A stretch of 64,000 nt of DNA from the NCBI GenBank assembly GCA_963701995.1, contig OY969693.1:1116001-1180000 (forward strand), written 5' to 3'. Below the pieces are notes generated by a model that had not been told where the DNA came from, made no database searches, and worked only from the letters and a program-made list of their open reading frames with translations. Made by a program: the position numbers and the translations under genes. Shown here one piece after another: positions 34,841 to 43,886 of this stretch. The stretch's first letter is position 1. Every line of letters starts with the position of its first letter. The stretch comes from Methanoflorens sp963701995 (GTDB taxonomy: Archaea > Halobacteriota > Bog-38 > Methanoflorentales > Methanoflorentaceae).

Positions 34841-35851
34841 CTATCTTGCAATTTCGACTAGCTGGTCATCGTGTCGGACTCGTATTCCACGGTCTGAAAT
34901 AGTACCGACTTGCCTAGCGCCGTCGCTGAGGCGTGCGATTCGTCTGACCTCGCGCTGAGGCGCAACAATAGCAAAACCCATCCCCATGTTGAAGGTTTTG
35001 TACATCTCTCGTACCTCAACGCCCTCCGCTTGAATCACGCCGAATATCTCTTGAGGCTCGAGAGGATCGGACAAGTTGAATCCCAGCCGGGTAAGTCTTT
35101 TGAGATTCAGAAGGCCACCTCCAGTGATATGCGCCAAGCCGTGCACCTCGCAATTCTTATTAATGTCGAGGACCTCTGAGTAGATCCGCGTCGGCACGAG
35201 CAGCTCTTCGCCAAGCGTGCGCTCCATGCTTCCGTAACGCGTGTAAAGGCTGTATTTGGCCAGCAGTTTGCGGGCGAGCGTCAGACCGTTACTATGAACT
35301 CCGCTGCTCGGAATGCCGACAATGGCGTCTCCGTTCTCAATCTTGTGGCCGGTGACGAGGTCTTCTTTTGCAGCAATTCCGATGCAGCTGCCCGCCAAGT
35401 CGAACCCTCTCACGATCTCTGGGAGGCTCGCGGTTTCGCCGCCTACTATGGACACGTTAGCTATCTTCGCCCCTTTTGCGAGCCCTTGCCCGATTTGATC
35501 GGCAATAGAAGGCTCAATGCTCTCCATTGCGAGGTAGTCGACAAAAGCCATAGGCTCCAAGCCCATTGCGTAAAGGTCGTTCACGTTCATTGCCATGCAA
35601 TCGATTCCGATAGTCTTCCAATTTCCCATTTCCGTTGCGACGAGAACCTTCGATCCCACGCCGTCAGTGGTGATACCAATAATGAAATCGCCCATGTCCA
35701 GAAGTCCGGCGTAGGCGCCTTCGATGTTGATCGGACTTCCGCGTCCCTTCTTCTTGGTCTTGAAATGCTTCCGAAGGGCTCTTATTGCCTCTTCTTCAGC
35801 GCTGATGTCTACTCCTGATTCCGCGTATGTGTGGGGGTGCTGCGAATTCAT
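34841..35851 (-). CDS. purM: Phosphoribosylformylglycinamidine cyclo-ligase PurM
   Basis: PurM closes the imidazole ring in purine synthesis to give AIR. YAESGVDISAEEEAIRALRK, GITTDGVGSKVLVATEMGNW, CMAMNVNDLYAMGLEPMAFV and SIVGGETASLPE are all present, as is the Gly-rich AHITGGGLLNLKRL. Length, 336 residues, is normal. It is a single minus-strand gene with a hairpin about 60-90 bp upstream. Confidence 0.95.
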   Translation of the reverse strand: MNSQHPHTYAESGVDISAEEEAIRALRKHFKTKKKGRGSPINIEGAYAGLLDMGDFIIGITTDGVGSKVLVATEMGNWKTIGIDCMAMNVNDLYAMGLEPMAFVDYLAMESIEPSIADQIGQGLAKGAKIANVSIVGGETASLPEIVRGFDLAGSCIGIAAKEDLVTGHKIENGDAIVGIPSSGVHSNGLTLARKLLAKYSLYTRYGSMERTLGEELLVPTRIYSEVLDINKNCEVHGLAHITGGGLLNLKRLTRLGFNLSDPLEPQEIFGVIQAEGVEVREMYKTFNMGMGFAIVAPQREVRRIARLSDGARQVGTISDRGIRVRHDDQLVEIAR

Positions 35852-35910
35852 GATAAACCTGCGCGTTAGGAAGTAGCTAGCTGAGGTGAAAGTGCACTAC
35901 CTCGCGGGCC

Positions 35911-35937
35911 CAATCGCTCGTAAGCGTCGAGCGATTG
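35911..35937. promoter_or_regulatory. Perfect 10-bp hairpin upstream of purM
   Basis: CAATCGCTCG and CGAGCGATTG pair perfectly around a 7-base loop. It lies between the lysC stop and the purM start on their strand. Two T-runs on the minus strand (near 36,000 and 35,945) lie before it, so it does not look like a simple lysC terminator. An operator or leader structure for purM is possible. Confidence 0.45.
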
Positions 35938-36061
35938 ATGTTCGTTTTTTCGAAGCATCTGCGCTGCTAAAAGCAGTTAGGGTTTGTACCTTAAAAAAAG
36001 ATCGTTTGCAGCTCAGCAAAGATCGGCTTAGTGATGGCGATATTCCGCTCATCTAGATAAG

Positions 36062-37477
36062 CTATTGCGGTCCCGAAAGCGAGAACTCCTCGTGGAGACT
36101 CTCCACAGCGCGACGTACTGAATCTCGTTTCAAAACGAAAGAGACGTTATACTCAGTGGATCCTTGGCTGATCATGATGACGTTGACGTTGATACTTCCC
36201 ATACGGCTGAAAATCCTGCCCACTATGCCGGGCGTTCCTGCCATTCGAGAGCCGACGACGGCTATTGCACTCACGTCCTCGTCACACGAAACCTCTTTGA
36301 TGACGTTGCCATTAAACTCATTCTTTAGCCCGTGCAGAGCATTCAACGCGCTGCTCAAATGTTCCTCCTCGACAAGCACTGATATGTTCGCTTCACTCGA
36401 TCCCTGACTTATCATAATGATATTAACGCCTGCGTCGGCAAGCTTCGCGAACACGTGAGCCGCGACGCCAATGGTTCCCGCCATTCCGGCGCCTGAGAGG
36501 GTAATAAGCGCGACGTTGTTAACCGCCGTTACGGCTTTAACGAGGCTTTGATCATTGGCGACCGTATCAACGATAGTCGTGTTCGCGCCGTTTGGGTTGA
36601 ATGTGTTCTTTACGCGCACGGGGATACCCTTGGTTACGGCCGGTTCAATCGTTTTCGGGTGTATGACCTTCGCTCCAAAATAAGAGATCTCCATCGCCTC
36701 AGCGTAAGACACCTGTGGAAGCGTGCGGGCGTTAGAAACGAGCTTAGGATCTGCGGTCATGATACCGTCAACGTCGGTCCAAATCCATATTTCGTCAGCG
36801 TCGACAGCGCTTCCGATGATTGATGCTGTGTAGTCGGACCCGCCTCGGCCAAGGGTTGTGATGATGTTGTGAATGTTGGACGCAATGAAACCGGTGATGA
36901 CCGGCACGACGCTCACCTTGAGGAGAGGTACAAGCCGCTCGTGGACTCGTCGTTCCGTGATTTCCGTAGGGCCCGCGCCGCGGTGCTTACTATCGGTTAT
37001 GATACCCGCTTCTCCACCCGTCAAAAAGACTGACTGGACCTTGAGCGATTTCAATGCGCCAGAGACGATCGGAGCAGATAGCCGCTCACCGAAAGACGAA
37101 ACGTAATCGTACGATCGGTCAGTGAGTTCGCCAAGGTGGTATATACCCGTAAGCGCGTTTTTGAGCTCTTCTAGCCGTGTCTCTATCTCTGATATGACTT
37201 CGGTAATGATCATCTCATCTTCGATTGCGGCGTAGGTGGCGTCGAAATGCCTCTTGCCTATCAGGTGAACGAATTCTGCGACCTCGGTAATCTCGGCATA
37301 TTCACTGGTCAACCGCTCTGCTGTGGTCTGAAGCTCATCCGTTAAGCCAGACATCGCAGAAACGACCACAGCAATCTCGTTTCCTTCATCATAATAGCTT
37401 CGCACAAGCTCTCCGACCTGCCTTATTCTTGGACCATTGGCGACCGAGGTGCCGCCAAATTTCATCACGTATCTCAT
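36062..37477 (-). CDS. lysC: Aspartate kinase
   Basis: It phosphorylates aspartate at the start of lysine, threonine and methionine synthesis. The kinase domain has MKFGGTSVANGPRIRQVGEL, TLGRGGSDYTASIIGSAVDA and ISYFGAKVIHPKTIEP. Two ACT domains follow (GVAAHVFAKLADAGVNIIMI and RIFSRMGSINVNVIMISQGS), indicating feedback control by amino acids. At 471 residues it is full length. The start is ATG 37477, or possibly the internal ATG at residue 5. Confidence 0.96.
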   Translation of the reverse strand: MRYVMKFGGTSVANGPRIRQVGELVRSYYDEGNEIAVVVSAMSGLTDELQTTAERLTSEYAEITEVAEFVHLIGKRHFDATYAAIEDEMIITEVISEIETRLEELKNALTGIYHLGELTDRSYDYVSSFGERLSAPIVSGALKSLKVQSVFLTGGEAGIITDSKHRGAGPTEITERRVHERLVPLLKVSVVPVITGFIASNIHNIITTLGRGGSDYTASIIGSAVDADEIWIWTDVDGIMTADPKLVSNARTLPQVSYAEAMEISYFGAKVIHPKTIEPAVTKGIPVRVKNTFNPNGANTTIVDTVANDQSLVKAVTAVNNVALITLSGAGMAGTIGVAAHVFAKLADAGVNIIMISQGSSEANISVLVEEEHLSSALNALHGLKNEFNGNVIKEVSCDEDVSAIAVVGSRMAGTPGIVGRIFSRMGSINVNVIMISQGSTEYNVSFVLKRDSVRRAVESLHEEFSLSGPQ

Positions 37478-37611
37478 TTTATCTGAACCTTATAGGCCGC
37501 GTTTTAAGCTAAATTATCCCGTTTGCTTGTATTAAAGCCTTCTGACAGGATACCAGAGCTTCGCGGATATGACAAAAAGACTTTAGTAGCAGAAATGGCC
37601 TGAAACTGGTA

Positions 37612-37833
37612 GTGTTAAGCGTGTCGCTGCCTGAGCTCCCGGCATTGTCGCCAGCACTCTTTTTTTCGCTAGAGGGCTCCATTCTCTCAATCGTCTTGGC
37701 CCTGGTAACGTTCATTGATTCGCGACGCAATGCGCTCAGTATGAGGAGCAGCTTGGCGTGCGTGATTGCCGTCCTAATCATCTGGCCGGTTTTTTTCATC
37801 TACCTTTTTTACGCACGTTGGACGCACCGCTGA
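37612..37833 (+). CDS. Small two-helix membrane protein
   Basis: A 73-residue protein with two membrane segments (ILSIVLALVTFI and CVIAVLIIWPVFFIYLFY) joined by a basic loop DSRRNALSMRSS. The layout resembles short PLDc_N-like or similar small archaeal membrane proteins. The start is GTG. No function can be given. It stands alone between lysC and the convergent M50 gene. Confidence 0.5.
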   Translation: MLSVSLPELPALSPALFFSLEGSILSIVLALVTFIDSRRNALSMRSSLACVIAVLIIWPVFFIYLFYARWTHR

Positions 37834-37917
37834 GCGTCGTTTTGTGTATGGGGCGCAATTCAGGAGTTTTTGCGTCTTCTTCGTGAGCTATGCCAGAGTA
37901 GGCGGCACTCGAATCGT

Positions 37918-38541
37918 TCAAAATACGTGAAAAACGAAGATAAGGACGTAAACGGCGGCCACAAAAGGTACGGTCGCGATCGCCACGTATTGCAGGACGC
38001 CCCAATCGAGCACTTTCCGCCCATCGAGCGGCCCTATCGGGAGCAAGTTGAAGGCGGATAACCATATGTTGATCGCAAAGCCGTATATTCCAACGTAGCT
38101 AAGCAAACTCCCGGGGGGCGTCAGCATGTGCAGGAGCAGGTACAGCCCGCCTAACGCCAGATTAAGAAGCGGCCCGGCGGCTGATATTATCCCATTTTGT
38201 CGCTTGGTGATGTTTGGACCGTAGATCATGGTAGCGCCAGGAGCTGCGAACACGATGTGGGTTACATAGGCAAACAGGATCGACAGCCCTAGGGTGACAT
38301 AGTTCGCTCTGAATTCAGACCAGAATCCATAACGCTGGGCCGTAAACTTGTGCAAGAGCTCGTGCAAGACAAAACTTGAGCCTACGACCAGAAGCGGCAC
38401 TGTGAGGGTAACAAGGATATTCTCCAACGATGCGTTCGACAAGCTGACTCCGCTAAATGCAAGATAGAAGGCGAATGAAACGCCCAACCACGCCACGAAG
38501 AGATCAACGAGCTCTTTGCTGCTTGTTGAATGCCGTATCAT
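37918..38541 (-). CDS. M50 family intramembrane metalloprotease
   Basis: This 207-residue site-2-protease-type membrane protein has the zinc motif SFVLHELLHKFTAQRYG (HELLH) and the second motif NLLPIGPLDGRKVLDWG, whose Asp is the third ligand. Five to six hydrophobic segments surround them. No PDZ or CBS domain is attached. It starts five bases before the TraB stop and probably shares a transcript with TraB and the CBS protease. The substrate is unknown. Confidence 0.88.
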   Translation of the reverse strand: MIRHSTSSKELVDLFVAWLGVSFAFYLAFSGVSLSNASLENILVTLTVPLLVVGSSFVLHELLHKFTAQRYGFWSEFRANYVTLGLSILFAYVTHIVFAAPGATMIYGPNITKRQNGIISAAGPLLNLALGGLYLLLHMLTPPGSLLSYVGIYGFAINIWLSAFNLLPIGPLDGRKVLDWGVLQYVAIATVPFVAAVYVLIFVFHVF

Positions 38542-38546
38542 GTGCC

Positions 38547-39752
38547 CTATGCGAACCCCCCTATAACGTGTGAGAGCGCAGCGTGCAAGATATCGTACGG
38601 GTTAACGCCCGTCATAGGAAATATCACGAGCAGAGCGATGACCGTAGCTAGGGAGCTCCCCACGTTGACCGCCACAGCAACCACGAGTATCCGAAAAAGC
38701 TTGTTTGAGAGCAGCTCCCGCACTGACGTAGCCTTAGTGATTCCGGAAAAATCTTCGGTTCCAGGTGGCCGCTTGGCTGCTTCGATCAGCCCGGCGATCA
38801 CGCCAACCTTGAGGAAAGGGAGCGGAACAAAAGGGCTGAAGCCTGCGTATCCCGCAGACGCTGCGATGGCGAGCGGATGGCTTCTGCTGGCCGTGGCAAA
38901 GCTAGCGGCAAAAACAGCGTGAAGCACAAACCAGTACCCAAAGGCGAGCAGCACAACGCCAAGCGGAGCGCCAGAAAGTAATATGAGCGCAAATAGACCT
39001 ACTATTACCGCTAAAAAGACCATGCCCGCGATTTTTGTCAAATTCACGCGTCTTTTTGGGACAGTGTTAAGCTCTTCAAGCGGCGGAATAAGCTCCGGAT
39101 GATCAAGATAGCGCTTTATTCCCTCTTTGTGGCCGGCGCCGACGACAGCGACGACTTTTCCGCGTAGCTTTAGTAAATTTCCCGCCAGATACGCGTCCCG
39201 TTCGTCAACAAGCACCCGGGCAGCGTTTGGTGAGAACTGCCGCAATTCACTGACTAGCTGTGAAATAACGTCATCGTTTGTGATATCTTCGAGGTCTATT
39301 TCCTCGTCGCTCGTGGTAATCCCGAGAAGCGCGACAAGCATCTTCAGCTTCTCGATGAGACGCATCTTTGTCCAGAATCGAGCAATGGTTACGTTGATAT
39401 CCCGATCGACGAGTGCTATGCTCGCTCCGACTCTCCCGGCCACTTCGATAGCGGAGAGCATCTCGCTCCCGGGCTTGACTCCGACTTCTGAGCCAAGCTT
39501 GTTCTGCACATATGCAAGCAGCCAGTGAACCAAGAACTGATACAACCTGCCGCTTGAGAGGACATCCTTGATCGATGCACTTTGCTGTTCGGGGTGCGTC
39601 AACGCCTGGTAACGACCGGGATCTAATTCCACCGCAACGACATCAGGTCGTTCGGCTTCGATAGTGCGCTGCACCTCTTGTATGCTCTCTTCGGAGATGT
39701 GCGCGGTTCCGACAATGATGATCTCTGCCGGCTGATCAGGACTCTCATACAT
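38547..39752 (-). CDS. TraB/PrgY family membrane protein
   Basis: TraB-fold proteins are related to TIKI metalloproteases and, in enterococci, shut down peptide pheromones. The N-terminal domain shows IIVGTAHISEESIQEVQRTI and VVAVELDPGRYQAL, with DERDAYLAGNLLKLRGKVVA and VGAGHKEGIKRYLDHPELIP further on. The last 150 residues contain several membrane helices. At 401 residues it matches archaeal members. It lies between two intramembrane proteases in one operon, which suggests joint peptide or membrane-protein processing. Confidence 0.9.
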   Translation of the reverse strand: MYESPDQPAEIIIVGTAHISEESIQEVQRTIEAERPDVVAVELDPGRYQALTHPEQQSASIKDVLSSGRLYQFLVHWLLAYVQNKLGSEVGVKPGSEMLSAIEVAGRVGASIALVDRDINVTIARFWTKMRLIEKLKMLVALLGITTSDEEIDLEDITNDDVISQLVSELRQFSPNAARVLVDERDAYLAGNLLKLRGKVVAVVGAGHKEGIKRYLDHPELIPPLEELNTVPKRRVNLTKIAGMVFLAVIVGLFALILLSGAPLGVVLLAFGYWFVLHAVFAASFATASRSHPLAIAASAGYAGFSPFVPLPFLKVGVIAGLIEAAKRPPGTEDFSGITKATSVRELLSNKLFRILVVAVAVNVGSSLATVIALLVIFPMTGVNPYDILHAALSHVIGGFA

Positions 39753-39767
39753 CGCGTGCAGCTTCCG

Positions 39768-40874
39768 CTATGCTTTGATCACAGTGCCGTCAGGGCCGAC
39801 GATCTGTTCTCGCGCCTCCCCCAGCAGGGTCATCGCGCTCATGACGTCTTTCTGTGTGATGATCCCGACCACGCTGCCTCCCTGAACCACAGGAATCGAC
39901 TCCAGCCGCCGTTGGGCGAGCTTGACGAAGACCTCAGAGGCCTCGTCATCGGGCGTGACGGGCTCAACGTTGCGCATCATCACGTTGCCTACCATGATGT
40001 CATCTCGACGGTTCGGAGGCACCTGATGCACGTTAGTGAATGTAATTAGGCCTACGAGATTGCCGTTGTCAACGACCGGATAAGTCGCGTGTTTGCTCTG
40101 AAACATCACCTCAATCAGTTGGGTGATCGTCATCGATGGAGGCACGATCGCTACCTCAGCCGTCATAATGTCGCGCACCGTAATGCCTGCAAGCGTCTGT
40201 GTAATCGTGGTCTGTCGCTCCTCATCAGACGCGGCGATGTAGATGAAGAAAGCTATGAGGATCAAAATCGGACTAAAGAATACTAGTCCGACGACGCCCA
40301 TCCCAATAGCAAAGATCTTGCCGACTTGGACGGCGGTATGCGTCGCCTGTAGGTAGGGCCGCCGACTGGCAAGCCACGCCCGGAACACGCGCCCACCATC
40401 CATAGGAAACGCTGGGAGGATATTGAACCCGCCGAGAACAAGGTTGATATACGCAAAGTTCTGCAAGAACAGATTTGGCACAGTTGCAGTCACTGCAAGG
40501 CTCAATGCGAAAAAGACCGCGCCGAGGCCTAGACTGACCAGTGGCCCGACTAGCGCAGTTCTGAACTCGAGTTTGGGATCTTTTGGGATTTCGATTGCGG
40601 AAACCCCTCCGATGAGGTAAAGCGTGATGCTTTTTACTTCGATGCCGTAGCGCAAAGCCAGAAGAGAGTGCCCGAGTTCGTGGAGCAGCACGAAAACAAA
40701 GATCATAATGCCCGCTATTGTCCCGTAAACGAATGCGTTGGGAACGGTTGCAAACCCTATCGGTGGGGCGGAGATGGCAAACGCGAAGGCGAAGAGAGGG
40801 ATAATTAGAAGGAGCGTAATATTGACTAGAATCGGGATTCCGCGAACGGTAGCGATTCGAAAAGACCAAGCCAT
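39768..40874 (-). CDS. Site-2 protease with two C-terminal CBS domains
   Basis: The 368-residue protein has a six-helix M50 domain with VLLHELGHSLLALRYGIEVK and FNILPAFPMDGGRVFRAWLA, then two CBS domains from about residue 235 (VRDIMTAEVAIVPPSMTITQ and VGNVMMRNVEPVTPDDEASE). CBS pairs bind adenosine nucleotides and could couple proteolysis to energy state. It is the first gene of the three-gene operon. Confidence 0.92.
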   Translation of the reverse strand: MAWSFRIATVRGIPILVNITLLLIIPLFAFAFAISAPPIGFATVPNAFVYGTIAGIMIFVFVLLHELGHSLLALRYGIEVKSITLYLIGGVSAIEIPKDPKLEFRTALVGPLVSLGLGAVFFALSLAVTATVPNLFLQNFAYINLVLGGFNILPAFPMDGGRVFRAWLASRRPYLQATHTAVQVGKIFAIGMGVVGLVFFSPILILIAFFIYIAASDEERQTTITQTLAGITVRDIMTAEVAIVPPSMTITQLIEVMFQSKHATYPVVDNGNLVGLITFTNVHQVPPNRRDDIMVGNVMMRNVEPVTPDDEASEVFVKLAQRRLESIPVVQGGSVVGIITQKDVMSAMTLLGEAREQIVGPDGTVIKA

Positions 40875-40904
40875 GGAGTAATCCTGATCTAGCCTTTATT
40901 TGGC

Positions 40905-40974
40905 AAACTATATATTACTTTAGTCGATAGTGTATGGGAGGAGTTTGTGCACGAAATTCAAAAGGGAGGTTGAA
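40905..40974 (+). promoter_or_regulatory. Promoter and Shine-Dalgarno of the PRC-barrel/thg1 operon
   Basis: A TATA element AACTATATATTA at about 40,907-40,918 and the strong site GGGAGGTTGA directly before the ATG at 40975. Confidence 0.55.
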
Positions 40975-41244
40975 ATGCGAATCGAGCTGACACAAATCAT
41001 GGACCTCAACGTATATACTGATAAGGGGGATTACGTAGGAAAAGTTGAGGATATCAAGATCGATACGAACGATAAAAGGGTAACTGGCCTTGTTATAGGC
41101 GACATCAACCATAATATCTTCGACATAAAGTACCGATTCGTAGTGATACCCTACCGGTTTGCAAAATCGATTGCCGACATAATTCTCGTAAGTAGCGTTG
41201 TGAAAACGCTCATCGGCCGAGCTAAGCCAAAAGAAGAAGCGTAA
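40975..41244 (+). CDS. PRC-barrel domain protein
   Basis: An 89-residue single-domain protein. TQIMDLNVYTDKGDYVGKVE, IDTNDKRVTGLVIGDI and YRFVVIPYRFAKSIADIILV form the beta barrel. PRC-barrels occur in RimM and in many small archaeal proteins of unknown role, often linked to RNA processing or membranes. GGGAGGTTGA fixes the ATG at 40975. The last base pair overlaps the thg1 start. Confidence 0.82.
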   Translation: MRIELTQIMDLNVYTDKGDYVGKVEDIKIDTNDKRVTGLVIGDINHNIFDIKYRFVVIPYRFAKSIADIILVSSVVKTLIGRAKPKEEA

Positions 41245-41990
41245 TGAAAGAGCGCGAGATCTACGCAGGCTTGCGCGCAGTCGCCCCCTTTTTTGTGCGT
41301 GTTGACGGACGCAATTTCCGGCACGCGCTTTCGGTGCTCAAGCGTGAACAACCGTACGATCTCGCCTTTGCCGAGTCCATGGGCACCGCATCGGAATCGC
41401 TCATGCGACGCAGCGGACTGCCCGTGCAACTCGTTTTCGCATTCTCTGACGAAGCAAATGCCCTCTTTTGTGAAGCTCCATTTGACGGCAGGATCGAGAA
41501 GCTTGACTCCGTCGTCGCCAGCTTCTTCGCCAGCGCAGTGACACTTAACCTCTCGTCGGACGTCCCTTTAGCGTTTGATGCGCGCGTCATTCCTGTGAGC
41601 GCAATGGATATCCCGATCTACCTCGAATTGAGGCAGAATGAAACGTGGCGAAATCACGTGCACGCGTACGGCTACTATTACTTGCGACAAAGCGGTCAAA
41701 CAGGACGAGAAGCTCACGCGACATTGCTTGGGATGACCTCGAGCGAGATGCACGAGCTAATGTTTAGCCACGGGGTCAATTTGGCGAAGACTCCCGCGTG
41801 GCAGAGGAGGGGAATCCTCGTCCATAAGCAAGGCTATGAGAAGGAGGGCTTTGATCGGATGGCTGGCCGCCCGAGCACAACACGCCGATCAAGAGTTGTG
41901 CAAAACTGGGACCTTCCCATTTTCAAATCGCCTGAGGGGCGCGAGATGCTCGTCGGGCTCATCGGCCCTACCATAAATAAATATCAATAA
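41244..41990 (+). CDS. thg1: tRNA(His) guanylyltransferase-like protein (Thg1/TLP)
   Basis: Thg1-like proteins add nucleotides 3'-to-5' at tRNA 5' ends, for tRNA-His maturation or 5'-end repair. The palm-domain metal motif FFVRVDGRNFRHAL and the second acidic motif VFAFSDEANALF are present, and the C-terminal region includes WRNHVHAYGYYYLRQSGQTG. The 248-residue length fits archaeal TLPs. It overlaps the PRC-barrel stop by one base. Whether it is a true Thg1 or a repair TLP cannot be told here. Confidence 0.88.
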   Translation: MKEREIYAGLRAVAPFFVRVDGRNFRHALSVLKREQPYDLAFAESMGTASESLMRRSGLPVQLVFAFSDEANALFCEAPFDGRIEKLDSVVASFFASAVTLNLSSDVPLAFDARVIPVSAMDIPIYLELRQNETWRNHVHAYGYYYLRQSGQTGREAHATLLGMTSSEMHELMFSHGVNLAKTPAWQRRGILVHKQGYEKEGFDRMAGRPSTTRRSRVVQNWDLPIFKSPEGREMLVGLIGPTINKYQ

Positions 41991-42109
41991 TTATATATTA
42001 ATATCTAGAGAAACCGGCTTTTTCAGCAACAGATTCAAAGAGATAGACACGCCTGTGAAACAGCGCGAAGAAATCGGTGGCGGGTAAGGGTTAAGGAAGG
42101 GAAGGCATC

Positions 42110-43549
42110 GTGGCTTTAGGTCTTTTGGGAGCGAAACCGAAGGTTGCAAAGAATCAAGAGGTGTCCCTGCTTGACATCAAGAAGGGGCCGTTCTACGTTG
42201 TGGCGTCCGTAGAAGTGGGCAACACGACGACGAAGTGTATTCTCACCGCGACGAACATGCTTGAGGGCAAGGCCTACGTCGTCAACAAGGTCGTCAATAT
42301 GACGCGCGACGTGCGCGACCCAAAGCCGGGCGAAGAAATCTTCGGTCGGACCCTGACCTACAAGCCGCTTACTCGAAACAGCATTGCTGAAATGGTGAAG
42401 GGCACCCTCATCCAGTCCGTGCGAAACGCAAATCTCGAGCTTGCCGATGACCTCCACTTTGTCGTGCGTTCCACCGGCGTTGTCGCTGGTTTTGATCAGC
42501 CCGAAGATATTGGTGAGTTTATAAAGGCACTTGCCGACGGCTGCTTAATGGCGGGGGTTACAGCACGTAAAATGACGCCCGCGATGAGCCTTCACCACCT
42601 CCCAAAAAAGTTTCGCGAGTACAGTCTTCTCGACAAAGTCGCTTTTGACGGTTCGGTAAGCGGCGTGCTCCCTCCGATCGGCTCGACAGGGGTTGAAGTT
42701 GTCGCAAATGAAATGGAGGGGGAGCTCGCGACGGCTGGAATCAAGGAAGGCGCGAAATGGGCAGACGTCGACTTCAGAAATCCGTGCCTTTCTATGGATT
42801 TCGGGACAACCTTCAAAGGACGCATCACCAACGACGTTCTTCCGTACGCGAACACGATCGCGAACTTTTGTGGGATCGCGGGGGAAATCGTCGATTCCGT
42901 CGGCCGCGGCACCGGTCTGGTAGACGAAACGAGCGGCACGACGTTTGACCTCCCAAAGCTGAGCCGACTGAAGGTCGGCTTTGCGAGAGAACGGGACGTA
43001 CGAGCTCTCGCAAACGAGATCCACGAACATATTCGAATCGAGGAAGTCCCAAAAACGTCCAAGCGCTTTGGCAGCGTGCCAGTGAATCCTCACGCGGCGG
43101 CGCAAATCGGGTTGACCCTCATCGGCGTCGATTCCGGTGAAAATGGCAGTGACCTTCACCGCATTTCGAAAGTCGGTGGCGAGATTTACGAAGATTATGG
43201 GCTCGGAATGCTCTATAGCGTGATTGATTGGGTTTCTACCGGCATAGCCGAACGGATCATCAATACAGCATTTACGAAAGGTCTGATCAATGATAAGGTG
43301 AGCATCGGGATAACCGGGCGCGCAGGCATAACCGGAAACAAGCCTAAGCACATCCTAAAGGTCATCAAAGAAATGGGCCTCTACACCAAGCCCGAAGAGT
43401 ATGTCGTGTTTGTGGATGATGGCCTGGCGCGAGGAGCGGCTATTATGGCGCGATGTATGAATTCGCTTGGCACGCCCAAGAATCCGTTTGGAGGACTTAG
43501 AGGTGGCAAGTGCATATTGGGTCAGCGAATTAGACTGCAGACCTATTGA
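42110..43549 (+). CDS. Methanogenesis marker protein 14
   Basis: This 479-residue protein of unknown biochemical role is found almost only in methanogens and relatives. It has a Hsp70/actin/hydantoinase-like ATPase look: VVASVEVGNTTTKCILTATN near the N-terminus, CLSMDFGTTFKGRITNDVLP in the middle, and VVFVDDGLARGAAIMARCMN near the end. It starts with GTG after GGGAAGG; a TATA element ATTATATATT lies near 41,990. The presence of this gene is the best single pointer to a methanogenic host. Its neighbour thg1 seems unrelated. Confidence 0.92.
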   Translation: MALGLLGAKPKVAKNQEVSLLDIKKGPFYVVASVEVGNTTTKCILTATNMLEGKAYVVNKVVNMTRDVRDPKPGEEIFGRTLTYKPLTRNSIAEMVKGTLIQSVRNANLELADDLHFVVRSTGVVAGFDQPEDIGEFIKALADGCLMAGVTARKMTPAMSLHHLPKKFREYSLLDKVAFDGSVSGVLPPIGSTGVEVVANEMEGELATAGIKEGAKWADVDFRNPCLSMDFGTTFKGRITNDVLPYANTIANFCGIAGEIVDSVGRGTGLVDETSGTTFDLPKLSRLKVGFARERDVRALANEIHEHIRIEEVPKTSKRFGSVPVNPHAAAQIGLTLIGVDSGENGSDLHRISKVGGEIYEDYGLGMLYSVIDWVSTGIAERIINTAFTKGLINDKVSIGITGRAGITGNKPKHILKVIKEMGLYTKPEEYVVFVDDGLARGAAIMARCMNSLGTPKNPFGGLRGGKCILGQRIRLQTY

Positions 43550-43699
43550 AAAGCTCGTCGCGCTCCCCACTTTTTTTGGCGGGAACTACGACGATCGAGT
43601 CATATGTGCACGAGCTGTGAGCGGTTTGCAATCGTTCTGCAAGGTCTTGGAACAGCTAGAATTTTGAAAGCTTTTTGTGGAAAGAAGAATCTAAAGCAA

Positions 43700-43746
43700 G
43701 CCCGCGGCACAGTGTGCCACGGGCGTACCACCCGCTAATGAAGCGG
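43700..43746. ncRNA. Two adjacent hairpins, possible terminator or small RNA
   Basis: At 43700-43724 GCCCG-GGCAC pairs with GTGCC-CGGGC around AGT with one C/A mismatch; at 43732-43746 CCGCT pairs with AGCGG around AATGA. They follow the marker-14 gene by 150 bp and precede an AT-rich stretch. A terminator with an AT-rich tail or a small structured RNA are both possible. Confidence 0.4.
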
Positions 43747-43886
43747 AAGTATTATTAAACAAAAGCCGTACATAAAAATATAACGATAATTATAAAGATA
43801 TTGTTTGCATCGATAGTCGCTAACCTGACTGCACTCTTGGGACTGGAAAGATTGATAATCCGCTCGCGGAAGATACAACGATAGCA

